Below the pieces are notes generated by a model, which did no database searches, was not told the DNA's origin, and saw only the letters and a program-made list of their open reading frames with translations. A program made the position numbers and the translations under genes. Shown here in pieces: positions 1-8,807 of a stretch of DNA of 54,579 nt; positions within the stretch are counted from its first letter, which is position 1; each line of letters begins with the position of its first letter. The DNA comes from Myxococcales bacterium (GTDB lineage Bacteria; Myxococcota_A; Bradymonadia; Bradymonadales; Bradymonadaceae), in NCBI GenBank assembly GCA_026988815.1, contig JALSKP010000431.1:1-54579 (forward strand), written 5' to 3'.

Positions 1-124
1 CAAAGATTTGGGTGCAGATATCTCAAAAGTTGGGATAGGAGCCAGAGCACGTTGATTTGATCTAGATATTGGACACATCTCCAAGCAATGTTAGGGTGTA
101 TCCAACCTAATTAGAGTATTGAAA

Positions 125-1300
125 ATGGCTGAATTGGATCTCAATCGAATTCTAAAAATTGCAGTGAAGGGTGGGGCTAGTGATATCCACATCAAAGCGG
201 GTTTGCCTCCAATTTTTAGAGTGGATGGTGGGCTCGTTCCACTTCGGGACGGCAAGCGCCTAAGTCCGGAAGACATTGGGCGAATCGCGCTCAAAGTCAT
301 GAACAAAATGCAACGCGATACTTTTCAGAAAACCTTAGATATCGATTTATCTTATGGTGTTCCTGGTGTGGGTCGTTTTCGTGTCAATTGTTTTCAACAG
401 CGTGGTTCCATCGGGTTGGTTTTTCGTGTCATTCCTTTCAACGTAAAATCTATCGAAGATCTTCTTTTGCCAGATTCAATTCGTAGACTTGCAGAAGAAA
501 GACGTGGGCTCATACTCGTTACCGGAGCGACGGGTTCGGGTAAATCCACAACCCTTGCGGCGATGGTGGATTACATCAATAGCACCCGTACCGACCACAT
601 TATTACGGTTGAAGATCCAATTGAGTTCCTCATCCGCGATAAAAAATGCATTATCAATCAACGTGAAATTGGCAATGATACTGCCGGTTTTGGTCGCGCA
701 TTAAAAGCTGCGTTAAGACAAGATCCCGATGTGATTATGATTGGTGAAATGCGAGATTTAGAGACCATTGAAATTGCAATGATGGCCGCCGAAACGGGCC
801 ATCTTGTTCTTTCCACCCTCCATACCGTGGATGCTGCAGAATCTGTAAACCGCATCACTTCCGCTTTTCCACCCCACCAGCGCGAGCACGCACAATACAT
901 GTTCGCCAACTTGTTTAGGGGCGTTGTTTCTCAGCGCTTGATTCCTCGTTCGGATGGAAAAGGACGCGTTCCCGCCGTTGAGGTGATGTTGTCCACCGCG
1001 CGATTGAGAGAGCTTATTCTTGAGGGCGCGACGGCTAGAACGATCACCGAAAACATTGCCAAAGGCGTTGATTCCTATGGCATGCAGACCTTCGATCAAT
1101 CCTTGATGAAACTCCTTCAAAGTGGCTACATTACCTACGAAGAAGCGCTATCTCAGTCGTCAAGTCCAGATGATTTTGCCCTACGTGTAAGTGGAATCGG
1201 ATCGAGCGAAAACGAAGGTGCATGGAGCAATTTTGAACGCGATAAGAAAGACGACAATGATGATTTTGACCTTGATGAGTTCGAGATTGAACGCTTCTAA
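125..1300 (+). CDS. pilT: Type IV pilus twitching motility retraction ATPase (PilT/PilU family)
   Basis: Walker A GATGSGKSTT, Asp box VEDPIEF, Walker B-like DPDVIMIGEMRD, His box TGHLVLSTLHT. ORF opens at TTG 119; ATG at 125 is the more likely start. Confidence 0.93.
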   Translation: MAELDLNRILKIAVKGGASDIHIKAGLPPIFRVDGGLVPLRDGKRLSPEDIGRIALKVMNKMQRDTFQKTLDIDLSYGVPGVGRFRVNCFQQRGSIGLVFRVIPFNVKSIEDLLLPDSIRRLAEERRGLILVTGATGSGKSTTLAAMVDYINSTRTDHIITVEDPIEFLIRDKKCIINQREIGNDTAGFGRALKAALRQDPDVIMIGEMRDLETIEIAMMAAETGHLVLSTLHTVDAAESVNRITSAFPPHQREHAQYMFANLFRGVVSQRLIPRSDGKGRVPAVEVMLSTARLRELILEGATARTITENIAKGVDSYGMQTFDQSLMKLLQSGYITYEEALSQSSSPDDFALRVSGIGSSENEGAWSNFERDKKDDNDDFDLDEFEIERF

Positions 1301-2551
1301 ATGAGTTCTATGTTGATGAAAATAACCTATCTCTTCTTGTTGGGGCTATTCGTTTTTCCAAGTCTTGGCGTCGCTCAAGAGGAGGAAACTTTTACAAGAG
1401 TCGTCATTTTAGGCCGGGGAGATCACCAAAATCTCAACGAGGCTCTGGAAAGCTTTGATCCTCAAATCGAAATTCGCGGACAAACCTGGTTCTTAAAAAA
1501 AGTGAAATCCCGCGGCATTCGGCCCAAAAAACTATTTAAACGTCCAAAAGATCTGACCTTCATTCTGGAAATGACAGAAACCGACTTTGTATTCACACTC
1601 TCCGCTGATGGGAAAAAAAAATACAACGTAAAAATATATGACCAATCGGGAACGATCATCAAAGAGATGAGCGTCAAAGGAAAAGAAGGTATTTCTAAAA
1701 AAGGCGCCGCAAAAGTTCGCGCCTTTTACGAGACTTTGGTTGAACTCCCAGCCGAAGAGCCCGAGGAAGAGGAAGAGGAAAAAGAAAAGGAACAGGAAGA
1801 AAGCGAGGAAGTTGAGGTCAAAGAGGAGCTCAAAGTTAAATCCGAAGAAAAGCCCTCCGGTCCGACCACATCCAATATCTCGATTGCTCTGAGTGGCGGT
1901 CTTTTTAAGCGTGATTTTGAAGTTGATAGCCCTGACGGCGCGCTTTTATCGTACAATTCAAATTTCTATCCAGGCGCGCAATTTGAGGGTGCATTTCTTT
2001 TTGGTGACGAAAAGAACAGACCGGGGATTTTTGTGCGAGCGGTAGGTGCCTTCGATTCTGTTTCGGTTGAGAAGGAGGGAAAAATCGAAAGCTCGAGTTT
2101 GCTCCAGATTGATGCCGAGCTCGGTGGGTTCTTTCTGTTTAGCGCTCCTCTTCTCGATTCGCGATTACGTGGATCCGTCCAGCATTCCAGGTTTCAAATC
2201 GACGTAAGTGCTCTTCCAACAACAACCTACACAACACTAAATATTGATGCTGAATTTCTCTTCCATAATCTGTTTGCACCAGGTGCATCCTTGAGCGCTC
2301 ATTTGGGTTTTACCCCTTTTGGTTTGTTTCAAGATGGCGGCTCTCTTTTCGGTGAGTCGTCTTTCATTTATGGATTTCGAGCGGGTTTGGGTGGCATATA
2401 TGCTCTCTCCGATTCTCTCGTTCTACGAGGAGATTTTCAGATGCGAAATTTAAGAAGTTCCTTCTCTGGAAACGGCGAAAGCGAATTCGCCGATTCTCAC
2501 GCCTTCGATTTTACCCAAAGTGCCATTCTTGGTGTGGAGTTGAAATTTTGA
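1301..2551 (+). CDS. Hypothetical secreted/outer-membrane-associated protein with acidic E/K-rich linker
   Basis: N-terminal signal peptide (MKITYLFLLGLFVFPSLGVAQ), EEEEEEKEKEQEE linker, C-terminal beta-rich region ending in an aromatic/basic residue pattern (VELKF). Confidence 0.7.
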   Translation: MSSMLMKITYLFLLGLFVFPSLGVAQEEETFTRVVILGRGDHQNLNEALESFDPQIEIRGQTWFLKKVKSRGIRPKKLFKRPKDLTFILEMTETDFVFTLSADGKKKYNVKIYDQSGTIIKEMSVKGKEGISKKGAAKVRAFYETLVELPAEEPEEEEEEKEKEQEESEEVEVKEELKVKSEEKPSGPTTSNISIALSGGLFKRDFEVDSPDGALLSYNSNFYPGAQFEGAFLFGDEKNRPGIFVRAVGAFDSVSVEKEGKIESSSLLQIDAELGGFFLFSAPLLDSRLRGSVQHSRFQIDVSALPTTTYTTLNIDAEFLFHNLFAPGASLSAHLGFTPFGLFQDGGSLFGESSFIYGFRAGLGGIYALSDSLVLRGDFQMRNLRSSFSGNGESEFADSHAFDFTQSAILGVELKF

Positions 2552-2609
2552 AATTGCGTATGTTTAGAAGGTAGGTATGGTGTCTATCATCACTTACGAG
2601 GCAGAATAA

Positions 2610-4547
2610 TTGAGTGACTCAAAAGCCCCTGCAATTCGGGCGCGTCTCAGATACGCGAGCGTTGCAGAATTCAAAGTAGGGTATTCTAAGTTTGTTTCCA
2701 CCGGCGGAATGTTCATTCCCGTTCCAGAGTCGAAATTAAAACCGGTTGGTACACAAATCCGATTCCAGTTCATGCTAAATAACGGAGAGACCGTTTTATT
2801 GGGAAAGGGGCGAGTTCTTCAAATTCGAAAGCCTGATCTTTCAACCCCAAATGCGCCAACTGGATTACTCGTCAAGTTTTCAAAACTGAGCAAGGATTCC
2901 AAACAAATTATCGACGAAATTGTCGCGGAAAAGGAACGTCAAAAGCAAGCTCTCCAAGACGATGCTGAAAAAAGCCGAGAAAACTATCCTACACCTGCGG
3001 CACTTGCAAGGGTTGCGCCTGAAGAACCGGCCCAAGAAAGCGTTGATATTACAGAAGAGAAAACTATTCTCACCGCTCGCCCCGATATTTATCTCCAACA
3101 AGATAAAAAAGAGGAAAAAGTCGAGCCCGAAAATGACGATATTTCCGAAGATAAAACAGTGGTGGGTACCCTCGACGATATCTTCCGAAGCCAATCCGAG
3201 CCCGCTGAGAAAGGTTTGCCCGAAGACTCCGCCGAATCAGAAGAAATTGAATTGGAATCTGAAATTTCGGAAGCCTCTATTGAGGATTCAGAAGTTGCTG
3301 TCGGTATGACGCCGGTAAAAGAAGAGATGGAAGAAGAAGCCCAACTTGAGCCTGACGACTTGATTTTCAACGCTCCTACGCCGTCTATCGAATCCGTCGC
3401 TCAAGTCGAAAAAGAAGTTTCAAAAGAAAAAAATGCCGAACGTTTGGATGCTCTTTTTTCTCCCAAAAAACTAACCTCGTCCAATATTCGAGTACTCTCC
3501 TACGAAGATATGAGCGCCGTAGATGCAGCTGAAGTGGATTTCGGTTTTTCTGGTGAAGAATCTGAAATCGACGATATGTTCGACGACCTCTTTGGGGTTT
3601 CTGGTGATAATAGTTTCTTTGACGATGTATTGGGCGGAAGTGATCCCGAACCCGTCGCAATTCCAGAACCTGTCGCGATTCCAGAACCCGTCGCGATTCC
3701 AGAACCTGTCGCGATTCCAGAAGCACCGGTTGAAGAACCCATTTTTGCTATCGAGGATCTTCTAGAGGAATCATCAGCAGCGGAACCTCATCTCGCATTA
3801 ACCGAAGATTCAGCTCCAATTATTCTAGAGGCTCCCTCGGTCGACGACTCCCTTTCCATGGATGACGCTTTTGAAAGTGAATCTGAAGACGACATCTTTG
3901 TGGCCGCGCCCATCAATGACGTTTATGACGAAGAAGATGAAAATCCCTTCCGAGCCGATCCTCCCTCAATCGAATTATCCGATTTTGATATCGAGGACGA
4001 GGTTAAAGGTCCGCCAGAAAATGAGTCAGCCGCCCACTCTCCTCTAGATGCAATCTTTTTTGAGGACGACGACGAGGAGGCAGAAAAAGCGCCTTTGGTG
4101 GCCCCAATCGTTGACGACGAATCAGAACCTATTTTTGAATCTTTTGACGACCTTTCCGAAGCCAAAATGATCGATGAGGATGCGGACATCGAAGAACCCG
4201 TTTTCCACGCAGATATTAGCCGGGAAGGAGAGCTTGATAGTCTTCTCGGAAATCTGGAAACCGACTCTCCACTTGGACGAACCTTTGATCTGAGTCATGA
4301 GCCCGAAATTGAGGAAGAAAAGGAAGAGGATGACGCCGACAGTCTTGAGGCACTACTCGCCTTGGCGAACAAAGATATCGAGACACAAAAAGAAGAAGAA
4401 GAAAAAGAAGAAATCGATATTCTCGATCAACTTCTTGGTGAAGATTTACCTCCTTTACCCGATGCCGATAGCAGCTTTACGATGCCAACGCCTGAATCTT
4501 CAGGAAAGAAGAAAGGCCTTTTTTCGAAGCTATTCGGAAAAGATTAA
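2610..4547 (+). CDS. PilZ-like domain protein with long acidic low-complexity region
   Basis: N-terminus RARLRYASVAEFKVGYSKFVSTGGMFIPVPESKLKPVGTQIRFQFMLNNGE...GKGRVLQI resembles PilZ/TIGR02266-type domains; very acidic middle; basic C-terminus KKKGLFSKLFGKD. TTG start. Confidence 0.7.
   Translation: MSDSKAPAIRARLRYASVAEFKVGYSKFVSTGGMFIPVPESKLKPVGTQIRFQFMLNNGETVLLGKGRVLQIRKPDLSTPNAPTGLLVKFSKLSKDSKQIIDEIVAEKERQKQALQDDAEKSRENYPTPAALARVAPEEPAQESVDITEEKTILTARPDIYLQQDKKEEKVEPENDDISEDKTVVGTLDDIFRSQSEPAEKGLPEDSAESEEIELESEISEASIEDSEVAVGMTPVKEEMEEEAQLEPDDLIFNAPTPSIESVAQVEKEVSKEKNAERLDALFSPKKLTSSNIRVLSYEDMSAVDAAEVDFGFSGEESEIDDMFDDLFGVSGDNSFFDDVLGGSDPEPVAIPEPVAIPEPVAIPEPVAIPEAPVEEPIFAIEDLLEESSAAEPHLALTEDSAPIILEAPSVDDSLSMDDAFESESEDDIFVAAPINDVYDEEDENPFRADPPSIELSDFDIEDEVKGPPENESAAHSPLDAIFFEDDDEEAEKAPLVAPIVDDESEPIFESFDDLSEAKMIDEDADIEEPVFHADISREGELDSLLGNLETDSPLGRTFDLSHEPEIEEEKEEDDADSLEALLALANKDIETQKEEEEKEEIDILDQLLGEDLPPLPDADSSFTMPTPESSGKKKGLFSKLFGKD
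3648..3719 (+). repeat. 4 x 18-bp in-frame tandem repeat encoding EPVAIP
   Basis: gaacccgtcgcaattcca / gaacctgtcgcgattcca / gaacccgtcgcgattcca / gaacctgtcgcgattcca. Confidence 0.95.
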
Positions 4548-4548
4548 C

Positions 4549-5868
4549 CTACAGATCTGTGCGATAGTGCATCCCTTTCCAACTGATTTTTTTAGCCTCC
4601 TCCAAACAACGATCCATACACCCTTCGCCCGTTGAACAAATGGACAAAACGCGTCCTCCTTCGGTGTAAAAAAGCCCCTTTTCTTTTTTGACTCCCGCAA
4701 AAAACATTTTGCTGTCGACATTTTCTAAGCCGACGATCACGTCGCCTTTTCTAACCTCACCTTCCCCGTAATATTGCGATGTCAAAACGAGGCAGGCGGT
4801 TTCTTTTGTAGTGAGCTGTACATCTTTTTTGATCTGTCCCTTTGCGCAAAGGAAAAGATAGGGCAGCAATTTCTCCTCGATCCCCACCATTAACGCTTGG
4901 GTTTCAGGATCTCCTAAACGTACATTAAATTCCAATACCTTCATTCCACTTTGTGTGAGCATCAGTCCAACATAAAGAAAGCCAGTATAGGTGATGCCCT
5001 CTTTTTTCAATTCCCGAAAGAGCGGCCGGAGAACCGTCTCCTCAATCCACGTTCTGGTCTCCTCCTTCTCGTCTGGTGAGGGAACCCGTGCTCCCATCCC
5101 GCCCGTATTTGGACCAAGGTCCCCGTTTTTTAATCGCTTATAATCCCGACTTGTTGGCAGAGAAATAAAATGTTCTGAGGAACACAAACAAATAAAAGAC
5201 AATTCATTTCCTTCAAGCCGCTCCTCAATAACAATCCGCTTGGAACTCTCACCGAAGAGACCCTCTTGCATGAATTGCCTCAAAAAGGTTTGAGCCTCAT
5301 CCAAGTTGGAGGGAAGAACAACGCCTTTTCCGCCGGCCAATCCGTCGGCTTTAATGACGACAGGCGAGTCTTCGTCGGTGTTGCGGTAAAGTTCGTCGAG
5401 GTAGACGCGAGCGTCATTGTAATCACTAAAGGCGCGAAAAGGGGCACTTGGAATGCCCGCTTGATGCATTATTTTTTTCGCAAAACTCTTGCTTGCTTCC
5501 AATTGTGCAGCATCTTTGTTTGGACCAATTACAAGAATACCTTCTTTTCTCAGACGATTTCCCAAGCCCAATACAAGTGGCTTTTCGGGCCCAATGATGA
5601 CGAGATCTATTTTTTTCGATTTAGTAAATGATACGACTAAATCAAAAATTTCGCTGTCAATATTTGCATCCTTAAAGCCATCCTCAAATAGCCCTGCATT
5701 TCCCGGCGTCACAAAAATTTCGGCACCTTCCTTTCTCAATCTCCAGGCTAGGGCATGCTCTCGGCCGCCACTTCCAATAATGAGGATTTTCTTCTTTGGG
5801 TCGTGGTCGTTTTCGTAGATCATGAGCGATTTTATAACCTGTAGTAAACACAAAAACAACATGTGCAA
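4549..5868 (-). CDS. purD: Phosphoribosylamine-glycine ligase
   Basis: ILIIGSGGREHALAWRL, VVIKADGLAGGKGVVLP, NTGGMGARVPSP, LEFNVRLGDPETQ motifs. True start is probably the internal Met near MIYENDHDPKKKILIIGSGGREH. Confidence 0.95.
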   Translation of the reverse strand: MHMLFLCLLQVIKSLMIYENDHDPKKKILIIGSGGREHALAWRLRKEGAEIFVTPGNAGLFEDGFKDANIDSEIFDLVVSFTKSKKIDLVIIGPEKPLVLGLGNRLRKEGILVIGPNKDAAQLEASKSFAKKIMHQAGIPSAPFRAFSDYNDARVYLDELYRNTDEDSPVVIKADGLAGGKGVVLPSNLDEAQTFLRQFMQEGLFGESSKRIVIEERLEGNELSFICLCSSEHFISLPTSRDYKRLKNGDLGPNTGGMGARVPSPDEKEETRTWIEETVLRPLFRELKKEGITYTGFLYVGLMLTQSGMKVLEFNVRLGDPETQALMVGIEEKLLPYLFLCAKGQIKKDVQLTTKETACLVLTSQYYGEGEVRKGDVIVGLENVDSKMFFAGVKKEKGLFYTEGGRVLSICSTGEGCMDRCLEEAKKISWKGMHYRTDL

Positions 5869-5877
5869 ATGCCGTAA

Positions 5878-6318
5878 CTATCGACATAGACGTATTCTGT
5901 CCGTTGTGTGTCTGATTAAAGGCAGTCGGAGATTGAATTTGATCTGTAGGGTATCGATGAAAGGGATCGCGCCAAATCGACCGGAAAGATAGGCAAGGTC
6001 TAAATTTTGGTCTTTGCGTGGACTAACATCGTCCATCGAATAGCGTTCCGTAGATTGTTTCTTCTTGTCTTTTTCACAGCACCAGATCTGGTCTCGTCTA
6101 AAAATATTGTCATTCAGAATGGATGTTTCATGTGTCGTGAAAAGAAGCTGAGTATTCTTAGTATTTGTTTTTTCGCCCCATAAATTCCCACTGATTTTAA
6201 GAGAACATGTTTTTGAAAAAAAGGTATTTTCTTTGGAACGTACACTTCCCTTTAGGAAGCTCAATGTTTGGGTTTCATGAAATGAACGAAAATTACTTAC
6301 ACTGAATTCAATTAACAA
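5878..6318 (-). pseudogene. AAA15-family (RloC/AbiE-like) ATP-binding protein, internally deleted remnant
   Basis: N-terminus MLIEFSVSNFRSFHETQTLSFLKG joined directly to C-terminal LLFTTHETSILNDNIFRRDQIWCCEKD...YLSGRFGAIPFID; Walker A and most of the protein are missing. Confidence 0.75.
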
Positions 6319-6450
6319 CGTTCCTTTTGTGGCTATTTACAACGAAGTTAAAACACAGGGAGTAAGTGGATAAACCTATTTTCTCCGATATTTCAACTAC
6401 TAAAGGGAACATCACATCTCACATATCCCAAATTTTAATGCTCTTAATAA

Positions 6451-7686
6451 TTATTCAGGAAACTGCATGAAACGCGTTTCGATAAAGGATTTTGACATCG
6501 CGTCCAATATGGGCAGATCGCCGTGTATCCACTTCTGGACTGCGCAATACCACGTTGGGTATCCCTCCTTCTGCGGGCAATAACCGTTGTTGATTAGGAA
6601 AGAAATATCGTATGCAGGTTTATCTTCTTCCCTTTTTCTGGTGAGCAAAACCTTGCTGGTTTGATCGTCCTCGTAATGGCCACCGAACATGAGGTCGCAC
6701 GTAGTCGACCAACGCTCGGCTTGGATTTCCAAGTTGGCACGCATTTGTACTTCTGCACTTTTTGACAGCTCATCGATGGCTTGTTGTTTGAGTTTCCCAC
6801 CATCCGACATTGTAAACCTGCATAAGGACAATACCGCGCCTATGCGAAAATCGATATCATAGGCAACGAGCTTCTTTGACTCTTTTACATTCCAACTCTT
6901 AGGTTGGCCCTTTCTGACCCAAAGTCCGAGGCTATGAATCGCGGCGCTATAATCATCTTCGCTCGGAGGGTTATGTGCCAAAGACATCTGCATGGATTCC
7001 AAAACATCTCGTCCCCATTTGGGCGACAAGGTTTTCAAATATCGCCGACAGGAGATGCCTCCTTTGTACGTCGTATAGCTCCCACATCTTTGTAGCCAAG
7101 TATGGAAACGAGGGCTCTTTACACGCACGCGATTTTCTCGAAAATAATCCAGCAAGGTCCCCACAATTCTGGGATCAATTTTCATCGCCTCAAGGTCGAT
7201 GAAAAACGATTCTACTTCGGTTTTCAGTGTGCCCTCAGGTAGGCGTTTCTGTAAAAGTAAGGTCGTTAAGCATCGCCATGGTGCGCCTGGTCTTCTTTCT
7301 TTCACAGCTTTTTCGAGCTGGGCAGAGGCCTTTTTGGAAAAGGTGCCCGACAGGATTGCGTCTTTATTTTTTTCACACGCGCTTTCAGAGGCAAGCGTTG
7401 GTCCGAACAAAAAAAGGGCTTGGAGGTCGCTTTCGCTCCACGCGTGTTCGTCCAGTTCTTCTTCGGACATTTTCTCAAATCGGCGAGAAATTTTCTTGTC
7501 TGCTTTAAGGGCGCGTTGGCGTGCGGAGTCGGACTCTTTTCGGACCGATGGTTTATGTTCAATAGGTGCTTGGTAGGAAAAAAACCATGCGATGCCCAGA
7601 AAGATAAGAATGGAAAAGAAAACCGAAAGTTCGGTTCCAAAATAAGCTTCTTCCTTCGGGCCAGGAATGTGTAATTTTTTCTTCAT
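6451..7686 (-). CDS. Hypothetical protein with single N-terminal transmembrane helix
   Basis: 411-aa ORF; TM segment LSVFFSILIFLGIAWFFSY near the N-terminus; no recognised family. Confidence 0.7.
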   Translation of the reverse strand: MKKKLHIPGPKEEAYFGTELSVFFSILIFLGIAWFFSYQAPIEHKPSVRKESDSARQRALKADKKISRRFEKMSEEELDEHAWSESDLQALFLFGPTLASESACEKNKDAILSGTFSKKASAQLEKAVKERRPGAPWRCLTTLLLQKRLPEGTLKTEVESFFIDLEAMKIDPRIVGTLLDYFRENRVRVKSPRFHTWLQRCGSYTTYKGGISCRRYLKTLSPKWGRDVLESMQMSLAHNPPSEDDYSAAIHSLGLWVRKGQPKSWNVKESKKLVAYDIDFRIGAVLSLCRFTMSDGGKLKQQAIDELSKSAEVQMRANLEIQAERWSTTCDLMFGGHYEDDQTSKVLLTRKREEDKPAYDISFLINNGYCPQKEGYPTWYCAVQKWIHGDLPILDAMSKSFIETRFMQFPE

Positions 7687-7877
7687 TGTTTCGAGTTTAT
7701 ATTAATTCTAGGCCTATGACTATCCGCGAGACCTAGTATCTGATTAAAACGAGATCGAAGTTCAAGCTGCAAAACTAAGCGCATCTGTAGCTTTTTGGAA
7801 GTCCTATGACGGAATATATTTCAAAATGGTGGAATGCACGCTACGATCAACCGGTGATTTGGACCTTTCTATAGGGA

Positions 7878-8807
7878 CTAAGGGACCTTCGACGCGGAGG
7901 CGAGCGAGATAATTTCGGCGGCAATTGAAATCGCAATTTCCTCAGGGGTGTGGCTCCCAATGGGCATCCCGATGGGTGCCGAAAGTCGTGAAAAAAGCTC
8001 GGGCGATATGTTCTTCTTTATCTTCGCAATCTTCGCCGGACTACCCATCAAACCGATGTAGGGATAGGGAGCGTCCAGGCTGCTTAAGGCTTCTACATCC
8101 GACCCAACGTCGGCGCTCATGATCACAACATGGGTGGTCTCGGGTTGGGCGATATGTTTTCCGATATCCTTATAACTATTTACTATTTTTCGTTCATCTG
8201 CGCAATCGATTCGAAGGAATGTCGTTGTCTCTCGAATATCGAAGACGCTTACATAGAATCCAAGCTGGTGCATGACCCTTGATAAAGCCAGCCCACAATG
8301 TCCACCTCCGACGATGGCAATACGTTTGGGGTTGAAGAAAAGTTCTTCATAGCACCACGCGTCTATATCCGTTTTAACGAGCCCTTTGTAGCGTACCCCA
8401 ATAGAAGAAGGCGAATGGGTTGTTAGTCCCGAAGGCTCGATTTTTAGCAACCCATCGCCACTAGAGTTAGTAAATCTGCCTATGATATTGATATTTTTGA
8501 TAATGCCGAAAATCAACCATTGTTCGCCAGCGCAAAATAGGCCTGATGCAAAATCTCCTGCGCCTTCTCGGTGGATACGTCGTTCTAGAAAAAATACCTC
8601 TTCATCCTTCTCTAATAATGCGCGGCCGCGATTTAGTAACTCGAACTCCATTATTCCGCCGCCAATGGTTCCCCAAGATTGTGTTTTCGTTGCAAACATT
8701 CGCGCGCCAGCGGTACCTGGGGAGTGGGCGGTGTTTTCCCCAACGATTGCAAAAAAGAGGGGCTCCTCTTGAAGGACGAGCGCTAGCTTTTCCCAGTAGT
8801 TTTTCAC
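7878..8807 (-). CDS. xdhC: XdhC family xanthine dehydrogenase maturation protein
   Basis: GTIGGGIMEFELLNRG, RIAIVGGGHCGLALSRVMHQLGFYVSVFDIRE, YIGLMGSPAK, IGMPIGSHTPEEIAISIAAEII. Confidence 0.92.
   Translation of the reverse strand: MKNYWEKLALVLQEEPLFFAIVGENTAHSPGTAGARMFATKTQSWGTIGGGIMEFELLNRGRALLEKDEEVFFLERRIHREGAGDFASGLFCAGEQWLIFGIIKNINIIGRFTNSSGDGLLKIEPSGLTTHSPSSIGVRYKGLVKTDIDAWCYEELFFNPKRIAIVGGGHCGLALSRVMHQLGFYVSVFDIRETTTFLRIDCADERKIVNSYKDIGKHIAQPETTHVVIMSADVGSDVEALSSLDAPYPYIGLMGSPAKIAKIKKNISPELFSRLSAPIGMPIGSHTPEEIAISIAAEIISLASASKVP

Noticed and set aside
3089-3742. Long ORFs on the opposite strand of the PilZ-like gene (e.g. 3385-3726, 3500-3742)
   Set aside because: Mirror frames of an acidic, biased-composition gene; translations are repeat-derived (SGIATG…, LESRQV…) with no independent domain.
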